Position numbers and translations under genes: made by a program. From G051903925 sp051903925 (GTDB lineage Bacteria; Pseudomonadota; Alphaproteobacteria; Zavarziniales; Zavarziniaceae), in the NCBI RefSeq assembly GCF_051903925.1, contig NZ_CP173678.1:2542001-2606000 (forward strand): a stretch of 64,000 nt of DNA, given 5' to 3'. The notes under the pieces were generated by a model, which saw only the letters and a list, made by a program, of their open reading frames with translations, was not told where the DNA came from and ran no database searches. Positions 18,862 through 27,438 of the stretch are shown piece by piece; position 1 is the first letter of the stretch; every line of letters begins with the position of its first letter.

Positions 18862-19836
18862 CTAGCCGGTGGCGGGGTCGCGATGGACGACGATACTGGT
18901 GTGCTTGGCACCCGTCGCCGGTGCGATGTCGAAGAGTTCGACGCGGTCCTTGGCCGCTTCCGCCTCGACGCTGGTGCGGGCCATGTCGTGCGGGGCCTCG
19001 CCCGTGAGGGCCAGGGGGTGGCCCGCCTCCACGAAGCCCAGGTAGGAGCCGCCGAAGTCATAGCCGACCAGCTTCTGCAGTTCGACCGGAAGGGTCCGGG
19101 CGACGTCCGGCGGCAGGGAGAGGTACTGGTTCTCCTCCTGCCGCAGCCAGCCCAGGTTGTATTGCAGCGTCATCGCCCGCCGCGTCGCGTTCGACGCGTT
19201 GGTGCCGCTGCCGTGCAGGACGTTGCCGAGATAGATCAACACCGAGCCGCGCGGCATCACCGTCGCCACCATCTCGTGCGGCTGCGGCTTGCGCTCGTGC
19301 TCCCAGCGATGGCTGCCCGGGGCCACGTTGGTGCCGCCGTTGATGGGGGTGAAATCCTCCATCGCCCAGATCGTGGCGACCGTCATCGGCGGCGCCGGGT
19401 AGCGGACCGGATAGATCGACTGGTCGCGGTGGATCTCCTGCGCGCGCTCGCCCGGCCCCAGCTCGATGAGCGAGGTGACGTGCAGGTGGTAGCGCACGCA
19501 GTGCGGCAGCAGGAAATGGTCGCAGACCTGCATCACGACCGGGTGCATGGCGATCCGGCCGCAGGCCGGTGACTTGGCGATCAGGTTGTTGATGCGCCGT
19601 GTCTTGAACCCGGCGAAGTCGGTGCGGCCCAGCTGCACCTTGTCCAGGTATGGGTCGAAGTCGGCATTGGCGGCATCGACCAGGGCAGGGTCTGCCGCGT
19701 GCGTGACGACGGCGAAGCCGTGCTCCTCGATCGCGGCGATGATGGCGGCGATCGGCGCATCGGCCGGGAAGACGGTCCCCGGCGGCATGGCGGGGCTGGG
19801 CAAGGGGGCGGCATCGGCGCTTTGGGCGGCACTCAT
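18862..19836 (-). CDS. Phytanoyl-CoA dioxygenase (PhyH) family protein
   Basis: A 324-residue Fe(II)/2-oxoglutarate-dependent oxygenase. The iron ligands are the HxD in EIHRDQSIYP and the distal histidine in GNVLHGSGTN, with an arginine (RRAMTLQYN) for 2-oxoglutarate. PhyH proteins hydroxylate alpha carbons of CoA esters or small lipids and natural products, and most bacterial members have unknown substrates. The ATG at 19836 has a GGAGTCC site upstream. It is a single minus-strand gene between groESL and a glycosyltransferase. A second, unrelated PhyH-family gene lies at 54027-54878. Confidence 0.87.
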   Translation of the reverse strand: MSAAQSADAAPLPSPAMPPGTVFPADAPIAAIIAAIEEHGFAVVTHAADPALVDAANADFDPYLDKVQLGRTDFAGFKTRRINNLIAKSPACGRIAMHPVVMQVCDHFLLPHCVRYHLHVTSLIELGPGERAQEIHRDQSIYPVRYPAPPMTVATIWAMEDFTPINGGTNVAPGSHRWEHERKPQPHEMVATVMPRGSVLIYLGNVLHGSGTNASNATRRAMTLQYNLGWLRQEENQYLSLPPDVARTLPVELQKLVGYDFGGSYLGFVEAGHPLALTGEAPHDMARTSVEAEAAKDRVELFDIAPATGAKHTSIVVHRDPATG

Positions 19837-19958
19837 CGGGCGGACTCCTGCAACGGGACGAACCGGTCGGGCAAACCCCTTCCGTCCGCTTCGTCTCCCG
19901 GCCCGAGCCTAAGCCGCGTCCGGCGGCGGCGTCGAGACGGGCCTTTCAAAGCAAGGCC

Positions 19959-20966
19959 TCAATCGAGCCGACGATCGTTGCGCAGGGGTGGCGCGTCGTC
20001 AAAGCCGTGCAGCCGGTCGACGATGTAGAGCGGCCGGCGCTTGGCCTCGCCATAGAGCCTGCCGAGGTATTCGCCGAAGATGCCAAGTGTCAGGAGCTGG
20101 ATCCCGCCCAGGAACAGGACCGCGGCCATGGTCGAGGCATAGCCTGGCACCTCCACCCCCAGGAACAGCACCCGCAGGACCAGGTACGAGCCATAGACGA
20201 TGGAGGCGACGGCGACGACAAAGCCCAGATAGCTCCACAGCCGCAGGGGCAGGGTGGAAAAGCCGGTAATGCCGTCCAGCGCGAAGTTCCACAGGCGCCA
20301 GAGCGGCCATTTGCTGGTGCCGGCGGCGCGCTCGGGCCGGTCATAGGGAACCGCCACCTGGCGGAAGCCGACCCAGGCGAAGATCCCCTTGTTGAACCGG
20401 TTGCGCTCTGGCAGGCGGCGCACCGCCTCGACCACGCGGCGGTCCATCAGGCGGAAATCACCGGCATCGGACGGGATGCGCACCTCGGTCAGGGCGTTGA
20501 ACACGCGGTAGAAGGCCCGTGCCGTCTGGCGCTTGACCGCGGTGTCCTCGTTCCGGCTGCGGCGCAGGCCATAGACCACGTCATAGCCCTGGCGCCACAG
20601 GCCCAGGAACTCGGGGATCAGTTCTGGGGGATCCTGCAGGTCGGCGTCCATCGGCACGATCGCCTGCCCCCGCGCATGGTCCAGGCCCGCCGTGATCGCG
20701 TTCTCCTTCCCGAAATTGCGCGACAGCTTGACGATGCGGATCGTGGGGTCGGCGGCGGCGCGACTAGCCAGGCGCTCCACCGTCGCGTCCTTGCTGCCGT
20801 CGTCGACACAGACGATCTCATAGCTCTCGCCCAGGGGATCGAGCACCGCCTTGAGCCGGCCGAACAACAGGTCGAGCATCGGCTCCTCGTTGTGCATGGG
20901 CACGACGACGGAGAGGACCGGGACGCCGGATGCCGCCTCAGCGTGCGGCGGGGACGTGGATGGCAT
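19959..20966 (-). CDS. Family 2 glycosyltransferase, polyprenyl-phosphate sugar transferase type (GtrB/DPM1-like)
   Basis: A 335-residue membrane-bound transferase. The GT-A domain shows LSVVVPMHNEE, VDDGSKD and the metal-binding DADLQDPPE (about residue 105), then the DAGDFRLMDR and NRFNKGIFAWVGF motifs, and two C-terminal membrane helices (about 235-310). It transfers a sugar from a nucleotide sugar to undecaprenyl phosphate on the inner face of the membrane. ATG 20966 overlaps the preceding gene by 29 bases. The upstream neighbour is a GT39-like integral-membrane transferase that could use the lipid-linked sugar made here. Confidence 0.9.
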   Translation of the reverse strand: MPSTSPPHAEAASGVPVLSVVVPMHNEEPMLDLLFGRLKAVLDPLGESYEIVCVDDGSKDATVERLASRAAADPTIRIVKLSRNFGKENAITAGLDHARGQAIVPMDADLQDPPELIPEFLGLWRQGYDVVYGLRRSRNEDTAVKRQTARAFYRVFNALTEVRIPSDAGDFRLMDRRVVEAVRRLPERNRFNKGIFAWVGFRQVAVPYDRPERAAGTSKWPLWRLWNFALDGITGFSTLPLRLWSYLGFVVAVASIVYGSYLVLRVLFLGVEVPGYASTMAAVLFLGGIQLLTLGIFGEYLGRLYGEAKRRPLYIVDRLHGFDDAPPLRNDRRLD

Positions 20967-22392
20967 AGCGTCCAAAGGTCCGGGCCAGGGAATAATGGGT
21001 CCTGATCGCATCGCGCGTCGACGGCAGCCAGACTTCGGGCGAGTTCGACGTCACGACGATGGCGCCATACTCCGCAGCCCGGATCGGTGCGTCAATCAGG
21101 CTGTCGGGGACCATCCCGGCCAAAGCGAGCTGGCTGAGCAGGAAGATGTCGGCGACGGGGACCTTGCCCGCATGGAGCAGCGTGGCCGGATCCTCGCTCA
21201 GGACCGGGCCCGGCAGGGTGCGGACAAAGGCGCTGACGGCCGCCGCATCCGCCCTGGCCTGGGCGTCGGGCACGGCCTGCCAGTCGGGCCAGGGGAACGC
21301 CAGCTGGACCAGGGCCAGCAGGGACAGCGCGACCGGCGCGGCCGGTCCCGGCAGGGTCCCGGCCGCCCGCGCAGACCAGGCCCGGGCAGCCATGATGCCG
21401 CCGATCACGGCCCACACGCCCAGCATCTCGATCGTGTAGTTCCAGTTGGCGCCGATCTTCATGACGCCAAGGGTCATCAGCGCGGTGGTGGCCAGGTAGA
21501 GGGCCAGGAGCAGACGCGGAAATGCGCCCGGCTGCCCACGCGCGGCGCCCGCCTGGCGCAGCCAGAGGATGACCAGCGCCAGCGACAGGCACAGCCCGAC
21601 CGGCAGCAGGACCAGCGCCCCCAGCCGGCCCAGGCGCGCGCCATGCGTATTGTAGAGGAACAGATGGTCGAGGGCGGACGCCCCGCTGATGGCCACGATC
21701 AGGCCCAGGCCGGCGGCCCCCAGGGCCACGGCCGCCAGCACGCAGGCCAGGGCCCGCCGCGGCCAATGGACGGCAACGGCAAGGCTGGCCGCAAGGGGGG
21801 CCGCCAGCGCGCTCTGCTTGGTGAAGAGCGCCGCAAGGAACAGCATCACCGCCGGGACCAGCAGGCCGGGCCGGCGGGGCGAGGCAAGGACGCAGGCAAT
21901 GCCCGCGGTCGACAGCAGGATCGCGGTGAAGTCGACATGCATCAGCGGCGCCCAGCCGCGCACGGGCAGGAAGCACCACGGCGACAGCGCCGCCACGACG
22001 GCCCCCAGCAGGCGCGGCCGCCGGGCGAGCCCGTCCGTCGCCAGCAGGCAGACCAGGCCCAGCACCGCCGACCACAGGACGGCGCTGGCCAGCGACACCA
22101 GCCGCCCGGCAAGCAGGATGTCGCCGAGCCCGGCATCGGCCAGCGCTGCCAGCGCCAGATAGACGGGCGCATAGCACCAGGCCATCAACTGCTCCGGACC
22201 CAGCGGGGCATAGAGCACGCCGGATTGCAGGCCCAGGACCTGGGCCGCGGTCGTGCCTTCGCTGTAGTCGATCTCGAATGGGTAGTGCAGGGCCCCGTGG
22301 GCCGCCAGTGCTGCCTGCACTACGCCCCGGGCCAGCGTTGCCGCAACCAGTGCGGCGAGCACCGCCCAGGCCCAGCGGTCGGCCCGGTTCAC
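20938..22392 (-). CDS. Polytopic membrane glycosyltransferase-like protein (GT39/ArnT-like)
   Basis: A 484-residue integral membrane protein with about ten hydrophobic segments. The first periplasmic loop has the acidic pattern FEIDYSEGTTA, as in GT39 and ArnT-like enzymes, where an aspartate just after the first membrane helix is catalytic. It probably moves a sugar from a polyprenyl-phosphate carrier to a periplasmic acceptor. The GTG start at 22392 overlaps the stop of the penicillin-acylase-like gene (GTGA), and the end overlaps the GT2 gene, so all three are translationally linked. Substrate and acceptor are unknown. Confidence 0.8.
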   Translation of the reverse strand: MNRADRWAWAVLAALVAATLARGVVQAALAAHGALHYPFEIDYSEGTTAAQVLGLQSGVLYAPLGPEQLMAWCYAPVYLALAALADAGLGDILLAGRLVSLASAVLWSAVLGLVCLLATDGLARRPRLLGAVVAALSPWCFLPVRGWAPLMHVDFTAILLSTAGIACVLASPRRPGLLVPAVMLFLAALFTKQSALAAPLAASLAVAVHWPRRALACVLAAVALGAAGLGLIVAISGASALDHLFLYNTHGARLGRLGALVLLPVGLCLSLALVILWLRQAGAARGQPGAFPRLLLALYLATTALMTLGVMKIGANWNYTIEMLGVWAVIGGIMAARAWSARAAGTLPGPAAPVALSLLALVQLAFPWPDWQAVPDAQARADAAAVSAFVRTLPGPVLSEDPATLLHAGKVPVADIFLLSQLALAGMVPDSLIDAPIRAAEYGAIVVTSNSPEVWLPSTRDAIRTHYSLARTFGRYAIHVPAAR

Positions 22393-24812
22393 GGGGTGGC
22401 CGGCGCGGGGGCCAGGCTCAGGGTGCCGCGCAATGGGCCCTCTGGCTGGGGCGGCAGCGGCACCATGGCGCCGTCGCGCCAGAGCGGCAGGAGGTCGCCA
22501 TAGGCCTCGGAATACGGATTGCCCGACTGCCCGGCCGAGATCATGAAACGCGACCGGTCGAGGTCGCCCAGATCGTAGACTCCGCGGAAGCCGGCCCCGT
22601 GGACGGCGGCAAACGGCCGTTCCGGGTTGCCGGGATCCATCGCCGCGCGCAGCAGCGTATCCTCCCCCCCGCCGATCGGTGCCTCCAGGTTGAACAGGTC
22701 GCGCAGCCAGGGCACCTGGCCCAGCGCCGGATGGGACAGGACGGCGACATGCGCCGCGTCCCAGCGCCAGGCGGCATGGTCCGCGCCACAGGTCGCGGCC
22801 AGGGCCGCCAGGGCGTCGGCCAGGGCGCCGCGCACCTGGGTCGGACAATCCTCGACCTCCCGCGTCCGGCGGTCGTCGCACCAGTCGGGCGCGCGGTCCA
22901 GCAGGCGCAGCAGCCCCTGCGGCTTCAGCCCGCGCAGCAGCCGTTCGTTGCCGACCAGCCGGTCCGAAAGCAGGCGCGGCTCCAGCGCGTGGAGCCAGGC
23001 GTGATAGACCAGCGGCTCCCACCGTTCGGGCGCCAGGTCATGGTCCCAGGCGGCCAGGCCCTGGAGTATCGGCGCTTGGTCGGGCGTGCCGGGCCCGGCC
23101 AGCGCCAGCAGCCGGGGCAGGACCAGGGCGGTGGCACCGGACTGCACGTCGAGCTGCATCGCCTGGGCCTTGTCCAGGCTGAGCGGTTCCTGGTCCAGCA
23201 GCGCCTGGATGCGGTCGGCGCGGAAGGGCTGATCGAAGTCCGTGCCGATGAACGGGGTGCCGGACGAGATGCGGTTGTTGGCATTCCACACGGCCCCGCC
23301 CGCCGGGGCCACGGTGCGCGGCATCTGGGCAAAGGGCAGGAACCCGATCCAGTCGTACTCGCCGGTCCAGCCGGGGGCCGGCACGGCGCTGCGGGCGCTG
23401 CGGCGCACGGGGATGCGCCCGGCAATCGCCAGGCCCACGGTGCCATCCCGATCGGCGAAGGTCAGGTTCTGCACCGGCGCGTGCATGGCCGCCAGCGCCG
23501 CCACGAAGGCCTTGGCATCGGCTGCGCGGACCATGCCCAGCAGGCCGTCGACGGTGGTGTCACCCGGCTGCAGCGCGGTATGCGCCAGGGCGACGACGGT
23601 GCCGGGCGGGCGGGTGAAGGCGGGACCCACGCCCTGGGGCAGGACGGGGCCATGGCGACTGCTCAGGACGGTCAGCACTTCCGCCTCGCCGAAGCGGACC
23701 TTGATCGTTTCCTGCCGCGTGGCGAACGCGGCACTGCCGCCGCCCGGCACCTGGTAGCGGCCGGGATCAGCCGGGTCCAGGCGTTCCACGAACAGGTCGG
23801 CCGTGTCGGCGCCCGTCGTGGTCATGCCCCAGGCGACGCGGCCATTGTGGCCCAGCAGGGGAAAGGGAATACCCGCCGTGGTGGCGCCAGCGACCGTGAA
23901 ACCGGGCGCGTCGATCCGCGCCAGGTACCACATGTCGGGCGCGCTGAGGCCCAGGTGGGGGTCGTTGGCAAGGATGGCGGAACCGGTCGCGCTGCGGTCG
24001 GGGGCCACGGCCCAGGCGTTGGAGGCACCTTGCGCGTCGACCCAGGCGGGCACCGCCGCCGCCAGCCGGGCCAGGCTTTCAGGATCCAGAAGGGCCTGGT
24101 CGACGGCGGGGATGCTGGGGCGGTCGGCGGGGTCCGGTGGCGGCAGCAGCAGGTCGACCTGGTCCGCGGGCAGGGCGGCCAAAAGTTGGGCACGGCGCAA
24201 TTCGGAATACCAGTTGCCGCCCAGCAGCAGGCCCAGCAGCTTGCCGATCACCAGCGTATCGGCCGGGCGCCACGGCTCGGGCGAGGCCAGCAGGAGGGAA
24301 AGCTCCGGCGGCCAGGGGGTCAGTGCGCTGCCCCGCACCTGGTCGATCCAGGCATTCACGCCCTGGGCATAGGCGTCCAGCAGGGCGCGGGCATCGGGGC
24401 TGGCGGCGGCGGCCTCCTCCTCGGCCAGGCGGTAGACGCCCAGCGTGCGCATCAGGCGGTCGGGCACCAGGCCGCTTGGCCCCACCAGTTCCGCCAGGCG
24501 GCCGGCGCCCAGCCTGCGGTTCAGTTCCATCTGCACCAGGCGGTCCTGGGCATGGACATAGCCCAGCGCGCGCACGGCGTCGGCGGCGTCGGCCGCCTTG
24601 ATGTGCGGCACGCCGTGGCGGTCGCGCACGACCTGGACCGGCTGCTGCAGGCCGGCGATGGCGGCAGTGCCGTCCCAAGGCGCGACCGACCGCATCAGCC
24701 ACAGGGCAAGGCCGCCGGCCCCCAGCAGGACCAGGGCGACCAGCCCCAGCAGCAGCCAGCCCAGGCCACGAAACAGCCGTCTCAGCACCCTCATGCGCCA
24801 GGAATCCGCCAT
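22389..24812 (-). CDS. Penicillin acylase family N-terminal nucleophile amidase
   Basis: An 807-residue precursor of an Ntn hydrolase. After an N-terminal membrane anchor or signal (WLLLGLVALVLLGAGGLALWL), the alpha region begins VQVVRDRHGVPHI. The nucleophile is S264 in AQGASNAW, where self-cleavage would release the beta chain. The oxyanion region GHNGRVAWGMTTTGAD follows. These enzymes hydrolyse amide bonds in N-acyl compounds, including acyl-homoserine lactones, acylated amino acids and beta-lactams. ATG 24812 is chosen; 24851 and 24794 are alternatives. It leads an operon with two glycosyltransferases, so an envelope-related amide is as likely a substrate as a signal molecule. Confidence 0.9.
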   Translation of the reverse strand: MADSWRMRVLRRLFRGLGWLLLGLVALVLLGAGGLALWLMRSVAPWDGTAAIAGLQQPVQVVRDRHGVPHIKAADAADAVRALGYVHAQDRLVQMELNRRLGAGRLAELVGPSGLVPDRLMRTLGVYRLAEEEAAAASPDARALLDAYAQGVNAWIDQVRGSALTPWPPELSLLLASPEPWRPADTLVIGKLLGLLLGGNWYSELRRAQLLAALPADQVDLLLPPPDPADRPSIPAVDQALLDPESLARLAAAVPAWVDAQGASNAWAVAPDRSATGSAILANDPHLGLSAPDMWYLARIDAPGFTVAGATTAGIPFPLLGHNGRVAWGMTTTGADTADLFVERLDPADPGRYQVPGGGSAAFATRQETIKVRFGEAEVLTVLSSRHGPVLPQGVGPAFTRPPGTVVALAHTALQPGDTTVDGLLGMVRAADAKAFVAALAAMHAPVQNLTFADRDGTVGLAIAGRIPVRRSARSAVPAPGWTGEYDWIGFLPFAQMPRTVAPAGGAVWNANNRISSGTPFIGTDFDQPFRADRIQALLDQEPLSLDKAQAMQLDVQSGATALVLPRLLALAGPGTPDQAPILQGLAAWDHDLAPERWEPLVYHAWLHALEPRLLSDRLVGNERLLRGLKPQGLLRLLDRAPDWCDDRRTREVEDCPTQVRGALADALAALAATCGADHAAWRWDAAHVAVLSHPALGQVPWLRDLFNLEAPIGGGEDTLLRAAMDPGNPERPFAAVHGAGFRGVYDLGDLDRSRFMISAGQSGNPYSEAYGDLLPLWRDGAMVPLPPQPEGPLRGTLSLAPAPATP

Positions 24813-24888
24813 GTCGGGCGACAGGACACAAGCCCTGGATATCCGGGCCACATGCGGTGGTCTGTTGTCATGCCTGTGTCAAAATATG

Positions 24889-25151
24889 GGGACAGTGTGA
24901 AGGCGGGGCCGCTATAGTCGGCATGCGTGCTTCGCGCCCGTCAATCCCGTGCTCCGTGGCGCGGGCCTGACCGACCGGGCGGCGAGGCGGAAGGGAGGCT
25001 GTGCTGAAGCAGTCACGTATCCCGTTCCGGGGTCAGCGACCCGTCCTGCAGCGGTCCCTGCGCCCGCGCCCAGGACCGCCGGGGCCGTGCCCGTCCCGTA
25101 TCCTGGCCATGTCCGATGTCCTGCCTGCGCCTCCCCTTCGGGAGGCGTTTT
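24889..25151 (+). ncRNA. Candidate phoH leader or small RNA ending in an intrinsic terminator
   Basis: A promoter-like pair GGGACA (24889-24894) and TATAGT (24913-24918), spaced 18 bases, points to a transcript from about 24925. It would end at a clear terminator at 25128-25151. No ORF in it looks coding. GGGAGGC at 24993-24999 is identical to the right arm of the terminator stem and could pair with the left arm instead, which would free phoH from termination. It could equally be an independent small RNA. The call is inference from the signals. Confidence 0.35.
25128..25151 (+). terminator. Intrinsic terminator in the phoH leader
   Basis: CGCCTCCC, loop CTTC, GGGAGGCG followed by TTTT: an eight-base perfect stem. 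It lies 95 bases before the phoH start in the same orientation, so it either ends a small RNA or attenuates phoH. Confidence 0.75.
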
Positions 25152-25245
25152 CGTTTGTGCTCCGCCGCAGGGGCGGGCGCGTGGTCCCACGCGTCTGCCG
25201 GGTGGCCCCCCGTTCCTATGGTTCCGTTCCGATTGGAGGTATCGC

Positions 25246-26001
25246 ATGACCCGTCGTGCCGCGCGTCCCAAGGTGAATGACGAAGCCGTGGTGCAACCGC
25301 TGTTCCTGCGGCCGACGCCGCTGGGGCCGGCCGAGGCCGAAACCGACTGGAGCCCGGTCGAGGAAGCCCGCGACCAGCGCTATGTGCGCAAGGTGCGGGC
25401 GCAGTCGCCGGGGCAGCAGGCCCTCATGACCACGATCGCGGAGAATCACCTGGTCCTGGCCCTGGGGCCAGCCGGCACGGGCAAGACCTACCTGGCGATT
25501 GCCGCCGCGGTCGAGGCGTTGGAGGAAGGGCGGGTCAGCCGCATCGTTCTGACCCGGCCGGCGGTCGAGGCGGGGGAGAGCCTGGGCTTCCTGCCCGGCG
25601 ACGTGAACGAGAAGCTGGCCCCCTATCTGCAGCCGCTCTATGACGCGCTGAACGACCGCCTGGGCGCCAAGCGCCTGCGCATGGCGCTGGCGAACGGCCA
25701 GATCGAGATCGCACCCGTCGCCTACATGCGCGGGCGCACGCTCAACAATGCGTTCGTCGTGATCGACGAGGCGCAGAACTGCACCTATGCCCAGATCAAG
25801 ATGCTGCTGACCCGGCTGGGATGGAACGCGACAATGGTCCTGACCGGCGATCCCGACCAGAGCGACCTGCTCGAAGGGTTGTCGGGCCTCACGGACATTG
25901 CCCGTCGGCTGGAGACTGTGTCCGGCATCGGCGTCGTCCGCCTGTCCGACACCGACATCGTGCGCCATCCCCTGGTCGCGAAGATGCTGGGCGTGTTGTA
26001 G
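25246..26001 (+). CDS. phoH: PhoH family ATPase/nuclease
   Basis: A 251-residue P-loop protein of the short PhoH type. Walker A is LALGPAGTGKTYLA (about residues 78-87), Walker B VVIDEAQN, and the intervening VEAGESLGFLPGDVNEKL and YMRGRTLNNAFV are standard. PhoH proteins bind ATP and are linked to phosphate starvation and RNA metabolism. ATG 25246 has TTGGAGGT at the right distance. It lacks the N-terminal PIN domain of long PhoH2 forms. Upstream is a 430-base non-coding stretch with a terminator. The gene faces the histidine kinase gene. Confidence 0.93.
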   Translation: MTRRAARPKVNDEAVVQPLFLRPTPLGPAEAETDWSPVEEARDQRYVRKVRAQSPGQQALMTTIAENHLVLALGPAGTGKTYLAIAAAVEALEEGRVSRIVLTRPAVEAGESLGFLPGDVNEKLAPYLQPLYDALNDRLGAKRLRMALANGQIEIAPVAYMRGRTLNNAFVVIDEAQNCTYAQIKMLLTRLGWNATMVLTGDPDQSDLLEGLSGLTDIARRLETVSGIGVVRLSDTDIVRHPLVAKMLGVL

Positions 26002-26133
26002 GGGGCGGCGGACCAAGGCGGAGGGGGCAAGGTCGGCGCCCTCCGCACTCGCATGCCCAGGGGATGCCCCGGGGAATGTCGTTGAGGTGGATCGAGACCG
26101 CGCAGAATCGCCGAACGGCCTGCCCTCAGACGC

Positions 26134-27438
26134 TCAGGCCCTTGGCCTTGGGGCGGATTTCGGGGGCTCGGGGCGGGGCGGGGCCTCGGGCGTGCCCGGG
26201 ACGACCCGGGCGGAGGGGAAGCGGGCGGTGATCCGCGTCCCCTGGCCGGGCTTGCTCTCGATCGCCAGGCTGCCGCCATGCAGTTCCATGAAGCTGCGGC
26301 TGATCGGCAGGCCGAGGCCGGAGCCGGTGATGCGCCGCGCCGGACCGTGGGAGGCCCGGCGGAACGGCTCGAACACGCGGTCCTGCTCGTCGATGTCGAT
26401 GCCGATGCCGGTATCGGTCACGATCAGCAGCAGGTCGCCCTGAAGGTCGATGCGCCCTTCGACCGTGACGCGCCCACCCTCCGGCGTGAACTTCACCGCG
26501 TTGGAGAGCAGGTTGAGCAGGATCTGCCCCACCACCCGGCGATCGGCATTGAGGCGCGGCAGGTCGGGCGGCAGCAGCGTCTCCACGTTCAGCCACTTGG
26601 CCTGCGCCTCGGGCGAGAGCATGGCGCAGGCGAACTGCACGATGGACGGCAGGTCGAAGATCTCCAGGTCCAACTCGAAGCGTCCGGCCTCGATCTTCGA
26701 CAGGTCCAGGACCTGGTTGATGATCGCCAGCAGGTGCACGCCGCTGGCGTGGATGTCCTTGCAGTACTCGACCACCTTGGGCGGCAGGTCGCCCATCAGC
26801 CCGGTCGTGATGACCTCGGAAAAGCCCAGGATGGCATTCAGCGGCGTGCGCAGTTCGTGGCTCATGCTGGCCAGGAACTCGTTCTTCATGCGGTCGGCCT
26901 CGAGCAGGCGGGCCTCGCTCGCGCGCAAGGCGGCCTCGGCCGCGCGCGTGGCGCTGATGTCGGTGACGACCATCATCACCTCGCCATGGGGCAGGGGGGC
27001 CCGGCCCACGCGGAGCCAGCGGCCGTCGGCATGGCGCTGCTCCCAGGTATCGTCCTGACCGCTCCAGCGCTGCTTGGCATGGGTCAGCAGCGTGTAGGTG
27101 TCGCCCGGCCCCAGATAACCCTGGCGGATCTGGTGGGCCATCACGTCCCACAGCGAAATGCCCGGCCGCGTGAGGTTTGAGGGCAGGGCCAGCAGGCTGC
27201 TGTATGCGGCGTTGGCGGCCAGCAGGCGCTCGTTCTGGCTGAACACGGCGATGCCCTGGTCCAGCGCATTGAACACGGTGGTCAGCAGGCTCCAGCCGGC
27301 CTCGATCTCGGCGGCGGAGGCGGCGACGGTGCGCGCGTCCTCGCGCAGGCGGGCGACGGCCCGCGCCAGCGCGCCGAGTTCGGCCGCCTTGTCCGCAACA
27401 ATGTCGTCGGCCGCACCTTGCTGGTCGGTCTCACGCAT
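26134..27438 (-). CDS. Cytoplasmic PAS-domain sensor histidine kinase
   Basis: A 434-residue soluble kinase without membrane segments. After a short coiled coil there is a PAS-like (PAS_7) domain (TTVFNALDQGIAVFSQNERL to VVTDIS), a HisKA domain with the phosphorylated His near 193 (SMSHELRTPLNAILGFSE) and an HATPase_c domain with N box NLLSNAVKF, G1 DTGIGID and G2 GSGLGLPISRSF. The C-terminal tail is Pro/Arg-rich. No response regulator lies nearby, so it is an orphan and probably senses an internal cue. ATG 27438 is preferred; a GTG at 27516 would add 26 residues. Confidence 0.9.
   Translation of the reverse strand: MRETDQQGAADDIVADKAAELGALARAVARLREDARTVAASAAEIEAGWSLLTTVFNALDQGIAVFSQNERLLAANAAYSSLLALPSNLTRPGISLWDVMAHQIRQGYLGPGDTYTLLTHAKQRWSGQDDTWEQRHADGRWLRVGRAPLPHGEVMMVVTDISATRAAEAALRASEARLLEADRMKNEFLASMSHELRTPLNAILGFSEVITTGLMGDLPPKVVEYCKDIHASGVHLLAIINQVLDLSKIEAGRFELDLEIFDLPSIVQFACAMLSPEAQAKWLNVETLLPPDLPRLNADRRVVGQILLNLLSNAVKFTPEGGRVTVEGRIDLQGDLLLIVTDTGIGIDIDEQDRVFEPFRRASHGPARRITGSGLGLPISRSFMELHGGSLAIESKPGQGTRITARFPSARVVPGTPEAPPRPEPPKSAPRPRA

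Noticed and set aside
20938..23022. The minus-strand frame that runs from the GT39-like gene into the acylase gene, as one fused protein
   Set aside because: The part above 22392 is a shifted reading of the acylase gene; the real start is the GTG at 22392.
24960..25010. Possible signal recognition particle RNA because of GGAAGGGAG
   Set aside because: The conserved loop around the tetraloop (GUCAGG before, AGCAGCC after) is missing, and the 5' and 3' parts do not pair.
24920..25151. 6S RNA
   Set aside because: The 5' and 3' ends are not complementary, so the long closing stem with a central bubble cannot form.
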